DNA of 49,812 nt from JASLPR01 sp964496475 (lineage in GTDB: Bacteria > Chloroflexota > UBA11872 > VXNJ01): positions 1-49,812 of the forward strand of contig CAZBZS010000013.1 in assembly GCA_964496475.1 (NCBI GenBank), written 5' to 3'. The position numbers were made by a program, and so were the translations under genes. The notes under the pieces were generated by a model. The model was not told where the DNA came from. It did not search any database and saw nothing but the letters and a program-made list of their open reading frames with translations. Shown here piece after piece: positions 33,306 to 41,225 of the stretch (positions within the stretch are counted from its first letter, which is position 1; every line of letters starts with the position of its first letter).

Positions 33306-34045
33306 CGGGGGCGGAAGACGTAGGCGAAGCCCGCCGCGACGAGCAGTAGGCCGCCGGCGGCCAGCGCGGTGAGCCAGACTGGGTCGAACTCTGATCCGGG
33401 ATCGGGCGTGACTGAGAGTAGTGGGATGGCGCCGCCGGGCGCGGATGAAGTCGGAGCAATGTATTCCGGTGCAGCCGTAGCGATTGTTGCGTCCGGGGCG
33501 TCGTCGTCTTGGTCTAAATCTTCAATGAGCGCGCCGTCTGCGTCGACGGTCTTTCCGGGAGTTGATTCCGCAGCGTTTACGACCTCAACGGCAGGCGCTT
33601 CGCTGGGCACCGCTGCATCTGCCGAGAGGTCCAGCTCGACGCCGGATTCGGCCGCTTCGGCTGCCCGGCTCGCGGGCGCGGGCGCTGCGATGGCGGCGGC
33701 GCGGCGGTCAGAGCAATCTCTAATTCCGTAATGACGAGGGAGCGATTGGTCTCGCCGAGGCGTGACCCCTGGAGATCGATCAGGGCGAAGGCGATGAGGG
33801 CTACGGCGGCCGTGGCCAGGAGCGTGGGCGACCATCGCATCCACCAAGAAGCGACGGATACCGGCGGCAGCGAGTCGGAGTAGTTTCGAGGCGCACGGGC
33901 GGTCGGCGTGGTGGCGAGCAGATTGGCGATGGCGAGCAGGGATTCGTAGTCGGCTCGCAGTTCGGCGTCGGCGTCGATGGCGCCTCGAATCGCCGCCGGC
34001 GAGGGCGCTGATCTGCTCCGTGTCGGGCCGGTGGGCTTCCGTCAT
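33302..34045 (-). pseudogene. Anti-sigma-factor-like protein with two compensating frameshifts
   Basis: The ends of this frame (MTEAHRPDTEQISALAGG and the C-terminal part with a membrane segment WLTALAAGGLLLVAAGFAYVF) read normally, but the middle is nonsense rich in Arg and His. The middle reads well in a neighbouring frame: DADAELRADYESLLAIANLL, then a membrane helix TLLATAAVALIAFALIDL. The shifts fall near 33990-34005 and 33690-33712, both in GGC/CGC repeats, and cancel each other. The joined protein has an N-terminal anti-sigma-like segment, a helix, a low-complexity Asp/Ala spacer and a second helix. It overlaps the ECF sigma remnant as ATGA, fitting a sigma/anti-sigma pair. Confidence 0.6.
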
Positions 34046-34655
34046 GTCCGGCTCCTCTCATCAAGAAGACGCACGGAGTCCGGCAAAAGTTCCCGATTGG
34101 TCAGAAGGTAGTCCCGCATGCGAGCGCGAGCCTGGGCGATACGGGACTGCACGGCCCCCAATTCCACGCTCAGGATATTGGCTATCTGTTCGTAGGGGAG
34201 ACCGTTGACATCGCGCAGGACGAAGGCTTCCCGTTGCTGAGTCGGTAGCGACTGAAATCCGGCCTGGACACCGAATGCAGCGCTTGCAGTTCCAGGTGCT
34301 GCTCGGCGGTCGGGGCCGGGTTGCCAATACCGAAGCTATCGAGCGGCGGCTCTACGCAATCTTCTAGGGCCACCTGACGACGGCGGACGGCCGCCCGGTA
34401 TTGATCGCAGCAATTGTTGGCGGCGATCTGAAAGAGCTGCGAACGTAAATGACCTCCGCGAAATCGTGAGATGGCTAGCAGGGCGGCAATGGAGGATTCT
34501 TGTGCGGCGTCGAAGTCGCCGGTGAAGTGCAGGCAGAGATTAAAGGCATCGGTCTGGTACAGCGCTACGAGTCGCTAGAACGCTGCGCGATTGCCGGAGC
34601 ACGCCGCCTGCACGTCGCGGTTGGGTTGCGGATCGAGGGCGCTCTCAACCGCCAT
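34042..34655 (-). pseudogene. Degraded ECF sigma factor
   Basis: From ATG 34655 the frame gives GNRAAF, then TAG at 34575-34577, then RLVALYQTDAFNLCLHFTGDFDAA, which is the ECF region 2 pattern. Region 2 continues with SRFRGGHLRSQLFQIAANN. The frame then shifts near 34265-34285. The other frame carries region 4, LPTQQREAFVLRDVNGLPYEQIA followed by VELGAVQSRIAQARARM, and ends at 34042. Both regions are recognisable but need one stop suppressed and one base added or removed. The segment after TGDFDAA, normally a DxxQE-type motif, is also eroded. It lies directly after pabB (TGATG) and overlaps the anti-sigma gene. Confidence 0.75.
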
Positions 34656-36049
34656 CACAACGCGCTGAGGATTCGCAGAAGCGCGTCCGCCTTGTGCCGG
34701 GTCTCCTCGTATTCGAGATCAGGATCGGAATCGGCCACGATGCCTGCGCCGACATGGAACTGAAAACGGTCGCCGCGAGTGTAGATGGTGCGAATGGGGA
34801 TGCTGCTGGTGAGATAGCCGTCGAATCCGATGGCGGCAATGGCGCCGCAGTAGCCGCCGCGGGGCACAGGCTCCAGTTCGGCAATTATCTCCATGGCGCG
34901 GATTTTGGGGGCGCCGGTTACGGACCCTCCGGGGAAACAGGCGGTGAGGATATCCGCCAGAGAAGTGCCGGGACGGGGGGCGGCGGTTACGCGGGATTCC
35001 AGATGATGCACGGTAGGGAGTGAGCGCAATCCGAGTAGTTCTGAGACCGCCACGGATCCCGGTGTGGCGATCCGCCCGAGATCGTTACGGAGCACGTCGA
35101 CGATCATGACGTTCTCGGCACGGTCTTTCTCGCTGGTCTGTAATTCGGCGGCGAGGCGCCTGTCCTCGTCCGTATTCCGGCCGCGGGGACGGGTTCCTTT
35201 GATGGGACGAGTCTCGACGCCGTCTGAATTGCCCTGGAGAAAAGTCTCGGGCGAAATGGAAATGGTGCTGCCGGACGAATTCCGGAGGAAGGCGGCCATC
35301 GGCGCCGGATAACTCTCACGCAGTCGCTCGTAGATATGCCAGGGGGGGCATGGAAGGCGGCCAAATAAACGGCGCGCGACGTTGACTTGGTAGACGTCGC
35401 CGGCGGCGATGTAGTCGAGGCAGCGCTCGACCATGACGCCATAAGCGGCGGTGTCCAGATCGCACTGTATCGGCGCCGAGCTCGCGGTTGTGGGTACAGG
35501 GGTCGGGGTGGGGCGATCGAAAAGTTCGAGGCGATCGCGCAGGGAACGTTCCGGCCGACGATCGAAATTGTGACAGATAAGCCAGCTCCGGCCAGCGGAA
35601 TTGTCCCGAGCGAGTACCCAGTCGTACAGCCGAAACCGGGCCAGCTTCGCACCGGTCGGGACCTGGCTCCCACGGATACGGTCGAGGAGATATCCGGTCT
35701 CGTAGTCGATTTCGCCGATGGCTCCGCCCTGAAATGGGGGAACGCCGGGATGAGAAGTGGTGGAGTATGGGGCCAGCCAGGTGTTAAGGGATGACAGTCC
35801 GGCGGGGTGTGTGAGGTCGCCATGAAGGTGGGAATGGGCGTCGGCGCCGGACCATTCAAATCGGTCGAACGGATCGGCGGTCAAGTAGCCGAATCCGGCG
35901 TCATCGCCTTCGAGTAGAGCCAATCCCGGCAGGTGCGCCAGATTTGGCGCGAGGGACCGCAGCGGCAGGTCGGTCCGGAGTTCGTGGACGGGGGGGATGG
36001 CCTGCGGGACGCCGGTTAACACGGGGCCAAACCAGAACTGAATCGGCAC
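34655..36049 (-). CDS. pabB: Aminodeoxychorismate synthase component I
   Basis: Chorismate-using enzyme that makes 4-amino-4-deoxychorismate for folate, paired with a glutamine amidotransferase (PabA) not in the window. The 464-residue product has the C-terminal chorismate-binding fold: AAGDVYQVNVARRL, SISPETFL, PIKGTRPRGR, EKDRAENVMIVDVLRNDLGR, FPGGSVTGAPK and HVGAGIVADSDP. Lys284 in PIKGT marks the PabB type, because anthranilate synthase has Ala at this position. GTG 36049 begins two bases after the tRNA-Cys 3' end, with no room for a Shine-Dalgarno sequence outside the tRNA. A later GTG near residue 10 is possible. Confidence 0.9.
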   Translation of the reverse strand: MPIQFWFGPVLTGVPQAIPPVHELRTDLPLRSLAPNLAHLPGLALLEGDDAGFGYLTADPFDRFEWSGADAHSHLHGDLTHPAGLSSLNTWLAPYSTTSHPGVPPFQGGAIGEIDYETGYLLDRIRGSQVPTGAKLARFRLYDWVLARDNSAGRSWLICHNFDRRPERSLRDRLELFDRPTPTPVPTTASSAPIQCDLDTAAYGVMVERCLDYIAAGDVYQVNVARRLFGRLPCPPWHIYERLRESYPAPMAAFLRNSSGSTISISPETFLQGNSDGVETRPIKGTRPRGRNTDEDRRLAAELQTSEKDRAENVMIVDVLRNDLGRIATPGSVAVSELLGLRSLPTVHHLESRVTAAPRPGTSLADILTACFPGGSVTGAPKIRAMEIIAELEPVPRGGYCGAIAAIGFDGYLTSSIPIRTIYTRGDRFQFHVGAGIVADSDPDLEYEETRHKADALLRILSAL

Positions 36050-36051
36050 GG

Positions 36052-36122
<71 letters not shown>

Positions 36123-36268
36123 GTTGGGGACGAATCGTGCTGGTCCCGCGAGCCTGAATTTTACCGTACGGTCGATTCCGCCGGAAGATGTGCTGGGCAT
36201 TTCTCAGCTAGGATGGCGGTTGGCTGGCTGGGGCCGCAAGAGAACGACCGGGAGGCAGGATCACGCAT

Positions 36269-37216
36269 ATGGAATTGATTGAACGCTACCGGGGTAGCGT
36301 GCTGGGGATGGCGCTGGGAGATGCGTTGGGTATGCCGGTGGAGTTTCCGGATTCAGACCCCGAGGAGTCCGTTCGAGAGCTGCTGCCCGCGCCGCACCGA
36401 GGGGTGGAGGCGGGGACCTGGACTGATGACACCGCGATGGCCCTCTGCCTGGCTGAGAGTCTGATCGAAAGTGAGGGCATGGTGGCGGAGGACCAGCTAC
36501 GGCGGTATCTGATGTGGTACCGGGATGGTCACCTGAGCGCTGAGTCCGAGTGTTTTGGCAGTGGACCTACGGTGCGGGCAGAGCTGGAAAAATTTGAGAG
36601 AACCGGCGATGCTGGTTTGGTAGGCGATCTGTCTGCGCACACAAACGGCGCGTTGATGCGGGTGGTCTCGGTCCCGCTGGCGTTCCGGCGCCATCCGGGA
36701 TCGGCGATAATGGCGGCGGGGGAGAGCTCGAAAACGACCCACCGGGCGCCGATGTCGGTTGATGCGTGTCGATATTTCGCCGGGCTGGTAGTGGGCGCGC
36801 TGGCGGGAGTCGGGAAGGAGGAAATGTTGCGGAGGGCCTACACACCGGAGCAAGGCATCTGGGAGCGGGAGCCGCTCGCTGCGGAGGTGGCAGTGGTGGC
36901 GAGCGGATCATTCAAGGAAAGGGAGCCGCCGGAGATCAGCGGTGGCAACAACGTGGTAACCACGTTGGAGGCGGCGCTGTGGGCGTTCAACCGCACGAGC
37001 GACTTTGAAGAGGGTTGCGTCCAGGCGGTCGGCCTTTGGCTCGACTCCGACACCACCGGCGCGGTGTTCGGGGCGCTGGCGGGAGCGTACTGCGGGGAAC
37101 GGGGCCTGCCGCCCCGATGGCTGGCGAAGCTCCGGCATAGGGATTTGCTGATCGAATTCGCCGAGGCGCTTCACGATTTGTCGTATCGTATTGGTTATGA
37201 GGTAGCGAGCTTCTAG
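36269..37216 (+). CDS. ADP-ribosylglycohydrolase family protein
   Basis: Member of the DraG/ARH family, which removes ADP-ribose from protein or small-molecule acceptors using two Mg2+ ions. The 315-residue all-helical product starts with the family GSVLGMALGDALG motif. It has the metal-binding TDDT at residues 52-55, the HTNGALMR segment at about 123-130 and the C-terminal metal loop DSDTTGAVFGALAGA at 259-273. The ATG is preceded by a GGGAGG about 12 bases upstream. It stands alone between the tRNA and the PfkB-like gene; no ADP-ribosyltransferase partner is seen in the window, so the substrate is unknown. Confidence 0.92.
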   Translation: MELIERYRGSVLGMALGDALGMPVEFPDSDPEESVRELLPAPHRGVEAGTWTDDTAMALCLAESLIESEGMVAEDQLRRYLMWYRDGHLSAESECFGSGPTVRAELEKFERTGDAGLVGDLSAHTNGALMRVVSVPLAFRRHPGSAIMAAGESSKTTHRAPMSVDACRYFAGLVVGALAGVGKEEMLRRAYTPEQGIWEREPLAAEVAVVASGSFKEREPPEISGGNNVVTTLEAALWAFNRTSDFEEGCVQAVGLWLDSDTTGAVFGALAGAYCGERGLPPRWLAKLRHRDLLIEFAEALHDLSYRIGYEVASF

Positions 37217-37268
37217 CACGGCGCCCGCTGGCGACGTTTGGTACCTGCTGGGTGGCGGGAAACTCTGA

Positions 37269-38012
37269 TCAGGTGTTGCCCAGGACCGGGCCTCGCCCGA
37301 TGAATTCCATGATCTCCCGCCGGACGGGGAACGACACCTGACCGCCGGTGGCGCTGGCGCATTTCAACGCCTGCATCACCGACTGCTCCACGATTAGATC
37401 GGCGCAGAACGATCCCGCGAAGGCGTCGTAGGCTACGCTGTAGTCGCGGGCTTCCACCGAGAAGCTGCCCACCTGCACGGGGCCTTCGCCATTGTCCGCC
37501 ACAACGCCGTGCTCGCCGATAGTCACAACAGCCGCGGATCTGACCTGCTGCTTGAGGACCGATACGGCACGGGAACCAGAAGCCTCATCGGTAATGTCAA
37601 TGCCCGCCGGGGTCGAAGCTTGGATTCGGTTGGCAATGAGGTAATCGGTGAAGCGGAGAAGTTCGGTGGTTATATCGTTGGCTAATTCGGCACTGAGCAT
37701 GATCGTGGCGCCGGTCTCCCTGGCAAATTTGAATCCCTCGACGATGGCATCGGACTGAACTTCGACCGCTTCGAGCAGAAGGCCCGGGTAGCCGAGTTCC
37801 GCTCGACAGATATGTTCGGCAGATAGTGATTTGTTGGCGCCCGGACTGGTGATGTGCGTGAAGTCGCCAGATGCTTCGACAGCGACTACGGCTAGGCCTG
37901 TGCCTATCGAGTCATCGCGCACTACACCGGATATATCCACGCCGTGGCCCAGCAGCGACTTCAGGTTAAGACGACTGAAGTCGTCCGCTCCGGCGTGACC
38001 GAACAACGACAC
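37269..38012 (-). CDS. Degenerate PfkB/ribokinase-family protein, N-terminally short
   Basis: The 247-residue frame matches the ribokinase fold from SLFGHAGADDF onward (LLGHGVDISGVV, then VTIGEHGVVAD). Family members are usually about 300 residues. The sequence upstream of GTG 38012 still reads ANQAAAAARA in frame, equivalent to the usual GGKGANQA motif, but the glycines are lost and no start codon is found. The C-terminal anion-hole motif GAGD is replaced by VAYD, with the base Asp kept in YDAFAGSF. Activity as a kinase is therefore doubtful. It follows the polyprenyl synthase gene on the same strand by about 100 bp. Confidence 0.65.
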   Translation of the reverse strand: MSLFGHAGADDFSRLNLKSLLGHGVDISGVVRDDSIGTGLAVVAVEASGDFTHITSPGANKSLSAEHICRAELGYPGLLLEAVEVQSDAIVEGFKFARETGATIMLSAELANDITTELLRFTDYLIANRIQASTPAGIDITDEASGSRAVSVLKQQVRSAAVVTIGEHGVVADNGEGPVQVGSFSVEARDYSVAYDAFAGSFCADLIVEQSVMQALKCASATGGQVSFPVRREIMEFIGRGPVLGNT

Positions 38013-38115
38013 CTGGGCTCTGGCGCGAGCGGCGGCGGCCGCTTGATTGGCGCTGCTCGGGTGGAGGTCGCGCGGCCGTGAGTCAAGGTGGGAGACGAGC
38101 CGGACTGATACCGGG

Positions 38116-39144
38116 TCAGGCCTGACGAGTGGTGAAGTAATCGATCAACGCCTCGAATTCCGGGCGACCGGAGAGCGGAGGTGGCAGGCTGGCCAACGCC
38201 CGCCGAGCTTGAGCGGAGTAGTCGTTGGCGAGGCCATGGGCGCGGTCGCGGACTCCGAACTCCTCCATGAGTCCCTGGACTGCGTTGATCTGCCGCTCGC
38301 TCGGGTTGTCGGCGGACAGATATTCAGTCATCAGGGACCGGGCGCGATCGTCGGCCGACTGGTGAAACGTGAGTATCGGTAGCGTCTTTTTCTTACGGCG
38401 AAGGTCCTGGCCGACCGGCTTGCCGGTGGCGCCCGAGTCGCCCCAGATGCCGAGCATGTCATCTCTGATCTGAAAGGCGATCCCCATGGATTGCCCGAGA
38501 TCGGTCAGACCGTTTTCGACGCTATCGGGCGCGCCAGCGGCCAGCGCGCCCATTCGAAGAGACGTGCCGATTAGGGCTGCGGTTTTTCTGGATACCATAG
38601 AGATGTACTCGTCCACGGTCACATCGTCCCGTTTCTCAAATCTGATATCGGCCGACTGGCCCTCGACGATGGTCACGCAAGTGTCGGCGAGGAGCCTTGT
38701 TGCTTTGGCGGCCACGGCGGGATCAGGGAAATTGGTGAGAGAGGTGAAGGCGCGGGCGTAAAGCATGTCTCCAGTATTTATGGCCTCGGCCTCGCCCCAC
38801 ACTTTCCAGACGGTGGCACGGCCGTGACGGAGGATATCCCGGTCCATTATGTCGTCATGCGCTAGCGTGAAGCTGTGAAGAAGATCGAGAGCGGCGGCGG
38901 CGGGGAGGGCGGGGCGATGATCGCCGGCGATGGCCTCGCAAGCAAGGAGGCAGAGCGTTGAACGTAAGCCCTTGCCGCGATTGAACTCGCCAGCGCGACC
39001 GTGCTTGTCGACCCAGCCGAGGTGATAGCGAACCATCCGATGGATGGGGTCGTCACGGTCGCCGATGACGGCTCGCAGCCTGTGGTCCAGGTCGGGCCCG
39101 TAGCGAGTTAGCAAGTCGGCGACGACGGCGGCTGATTCGCTCAT
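38116..39144 (-). CDS. Polyprenyl (geranylgeranyl-type) diphosphate synthase
   Basis: Trans-prenyltransferase that elongates allylic diphosphates with isopentenyl diphosphate. The 342-residue, mostly helical product has FNRGKGLRS near the N-terminus, the first aspartate-rich motif DDIMD in LAHDDIMDRDILRHG and the second motif in FQIRDDMLGIWGD. Chain-length control residues before the first motif are LLHSFTLAH; product length is not certain. A geranylgeranyl or longer product would feed carotenoid, quinone or undecaprenyl-type lipids. The second motif is DDMLG rather than the common DDxxD. It diverges from the aldolase gene across a 320-bp gap that contains a perfect palindrome. Confidence 0.9.
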   Translation of the reverse strand: MSESAAVVADLLTRYGPDLDHRLRAVIGDRDDPIHRMVRYHLGWVDKHGRAGEFNRGKGLRSTLCLLACEAIAGDHRPALPAAAALDLLHSFTLAHDDIMDRDILRHGRATVWKVWGEAEAINTGDMLYARAFTSLTNFPDPAVAAKATRLLADTCVTIVEGQSADIRFEKRDDVTVDEYISMVSRKTAALIGTSLRMGALAAGAPDSVENGLTDLGQSMGIAFQIRDDMLGIWGDSGATGKPVGQDLRRKKKTLPILTFHQSADDRARSLMTEYLSADNPSERQINAVQGLMEEFGVRDRAHGLANDYSAQARRALASLPPPLSGRPEFEALIDYFTTRQA

Positions 39145-39205
39145 CGATGTACGCTCCGGTGTCGAAAGTGGGTTGGCCGCGGAGTGAGTGACCCGTAGAT
39201 CCCGA

Positions 39206-39220
39206 TGGACGGACCGTCCA
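39206..39220. promoter_or_regulatory. Perfect inverted repeat in a divergent promoter region
   Basis: TGGACGGACCGTCCA is a perfect palindrome with 7-bp arms and a single central base. It lies 62 bp upstream of the polyprenyl synthase start and about 250 bp upstream of the aldolase. The heptamer GACCCGT occurs on both sides (39190-39196 and 39230-39236). This is the shape of an operator for a dimeric repressor. The rest of the 39145-39467 gap holds no gene that I can see. Confidence 0.4.
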
Positions 39221-39467
39221 CGGCACAGCGACCCGTCATTATCCCCCGGCGGTGGGCCGAAGTCACGGATAGGGGGTGGGCTCGGGTCGGGCAGGGCAGG
39301 GCAAATTACTTGGACGGAAGTGTAGCGATGGCATCTTCCGCCGCCATCCGTGACCGAAATTCGACCGGAAGTCGTAATTGAGGTTTTGGCTGGCTGGTTC
39401 TACGATGGTCTAGCCGGACGGCTCCGCTGCCATGGCCTGGACGCCGACGCCGGTGCGGAGGTGTCTA

Positions 39468-40193
39468 GTGGATAGCGCAGCGCGGAAGCCGGGACCGCAG
39501 ATATGGCTCCAGGGCGATCCTGAGGAAATTCGGGACATGATGCCGCTGGGGATATCGGGAATCATCACCAACAACATCATCCTGCGTGACATGGCGCAAA
39601 AGTACAACGACCTGCAGACCTTGCTGAACCGATATCTCGAACTGGAGCCGGCGGCTCTGGTGGTGGAGGTAGACGGGGACACGTACGAAGACTTCATGTA
39701 CGCAGCGGACGCGGCGGTGGAGTTGTCGGAAAAGGTGATGGTTAAGATCGTGACCAAACCGGTGGGAATCCAGGCGTTGGCGACGTTGCGGGACCGTGGT
39801 ATCCAGACCATGGCGACGACCGTATTCTCGCTGAATCAGGCCGTATTAATGGCGGCGGCCGGCGCCACCTGGGTGGCGCCGTTCGTGGGTCCGACCATGG
39901 CCTGGGGTGGCGATGGGTTCGCACTCGTAAATCAAATATCCGAGGCGTACCGCGGCCGACCCGACACTCCGGGAATCATGGCTGGAATCATTCGCGATGC
40001 CGCGCATGCTCATGTGGCCTATGCGGCCGGCGCGGACGCGATAATTACGTTTCCGAGTATTTACTGGGAGATGTTGAGTCACCCGGGGACGGACCAATGG
40101 AATCGGACCTTCCGGGACGCCTGGACCGAGCTTGAAAATCGGGATCAACTGGGCGGGTTCCTGCGCGGTGAGGCAAGTTCCTCGCACTTGTAG
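39468..40193 (+). CDS. Transaldolase-family aldolase (fructose-6-phosphate aldolase-like)
   Basis: TIM-barrel class I aldolase of the small transaldolase/TalC group. I choose GTG 39468, which has GGAGG six bases upstream, over ATG 39432; this gives 241 residues. Landmarks are GISGIITNNIILRD (equivalent to GVTTNPSL), the Schiff-base lysine in VKIVTKP (about residue 93 from this start), the MATTVFSLNQAVLMAAAGATWVAPFVG segment and a distal DAIITFPSIYWEML. The TNN in place of TNP and the hydrophobic surroundings mark it as a divergent member. It is followed by a uronate-dehydrogenase-like gene, suggesting sugar or sugar-acid breakdown. Confidence 0.8.
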   Translation: MDSAARKPGPQIWLQGDPEEIRDMMPLGISGIITNNIILRDMAQKYNDLQTLLNRYLELEPAALVVEVDGDTYEDFMYAADAAVELSEKVMVKIVTKPVGIQALATLRDRGIQTMATTVFSLNQAVLMAAAGATWVAPFVGPTMAWGGDGFALVNQISEAYRGRPDTPGIMAGIIRDAAHAHVAYAAGADAIITFPSIYWEMLSHPGTDQWNRTFRDAWTELENRDQLGGFLRGEASSSHL

Positions 40194-40246
40194 GAGCCGG
40201 ATTGATCGTGGCGGTTTCACGGTTCTAATTTGAACGAGGAGGCTTT

Positions 40247-41035
40247 GTGTCCGAGGGACTGAAGGTACTTGTAACGGGTGCGACCGGACGTATCGGGCGC
40301 ACGCTTATGGAGGACTTGGACGAGGATTTCACGCTGACCGGGACCTCGCGGTCGAGGGGGGACGATCCGCGATTCGTCGAACTGGATTACGGGGATCCGG
40401 CGAAGGTGCGAACGGTTTTTGCTGGGCAGGAGGTTGTGGTGCATCTGCACGCCAAGGCGGCCAACGATGGCGAGTCGCTGACCGAATACTTGCAGCCGAA
40501 CATCGTGGACGTGCATACGACCTACGAGGCGGCGCGGCAGGCCGGCGTTCGGAGGGTGATCTTCGCCAGTTCAAATCATGCCACCGGCTGGACGGAGATT
40601 GCCGGCGAACGGGCCGACGCCGAGTCGGTGTTCAGGCCCGACGGCATATATGGGGCGGCGAAGGTGTGGGGGGAGTCGCTGGGAAGATACTACGTCGATC
40701 GTTTTGGGCTGGAAGTAATTTGCTTGCGCATCGGGAGCTACGACTACCGGCGCAAACCGCCGGATTTCGATATGGGCCCGCGCATTCTGTCGACCTGGTT
40801 GAGCGAAGGCGATCTGGTGCAGCTCGTGAGTAAGTCGATCTCCACGCCGAATATCAGGTTCGGCATCTACTACGGGATATCCAATAACTCTCGAGGCTAC
40901 TGGGATCTGACGAACGCGGCGATCGACTTGGGATACCAGCCGCGGGATAATGCCGAGGACTATGCCGAGGAGGTGCTGGCGAAGGGCGGGGCATACCGGT
41001 TGTGGGGGGAAGAAACCTGGCACTCTGTGAAGTAA
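40247..41035 (+). CDS. NAD-dependent epimerase/dehydratase, uronate-dehydrogenase-like
   Basis: Extended short-chain dehydrogenase, 262 residues from GTG 40247 (GAGGAGG nearby). The N-terminal Rossmann loop is VTGATGRIGRTL (9-20). The active site shows SSNHATGWTE and YGAAKVWGE, i.e. the Ser, Tyr and Lys triad. The SSNH motif is typical of uronate dehydrogenases, which oxidise glucuronate or galacturonate to the aldarolactone. Other family landmarks are VVHLHAKA and the late CLRIGSYDYRRKPPD. It follows the aldolase gene by about 50 bp on the same strand, so a joint pathway is likely. Other NDP-sugar epimerase roles remain possible. Confidence 0.8.
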   Translation: MSEGLKVLVTGATGRIGRTLMEDLDEDFTLTGTSRSRGDDPRFVELDYGDPAKVRTVFAGQEVVVHLHAKAANDGESLTEYLQPNIVDVHTTYEAARQAGVRRVIFASSNHATGWTEIAGERADAESVFRPDGIYGAAKVWGESLGRYYVDRFGLEVICLRIGSYDYRRKPPDFDMGPRILSTWLSEGDLVQLVSKSISTPNIRFGIYYGISNNSRGYWDLTNAAIDLGYQPRDNAEDYAEEVLAKGGAYRLWGEETWHSVK

Positions 41036-41225
41036 CCGGTGGGTGCGGGGGGCCCGACAAATCGGAATGGTGGGCGTCAATCGGGATATCTGTTTGACGC
41101 GGACCGCAAGATAGGGAGCATGAAGGATGTCGGCCCCACATCGATATTGATGCCGGGGTAGGTTAGTCTCGCCGAATGATTCCGGAGGTCCCGTCGATCG
41201 AGAACGCCCCGCGGGTGAAATCTAA

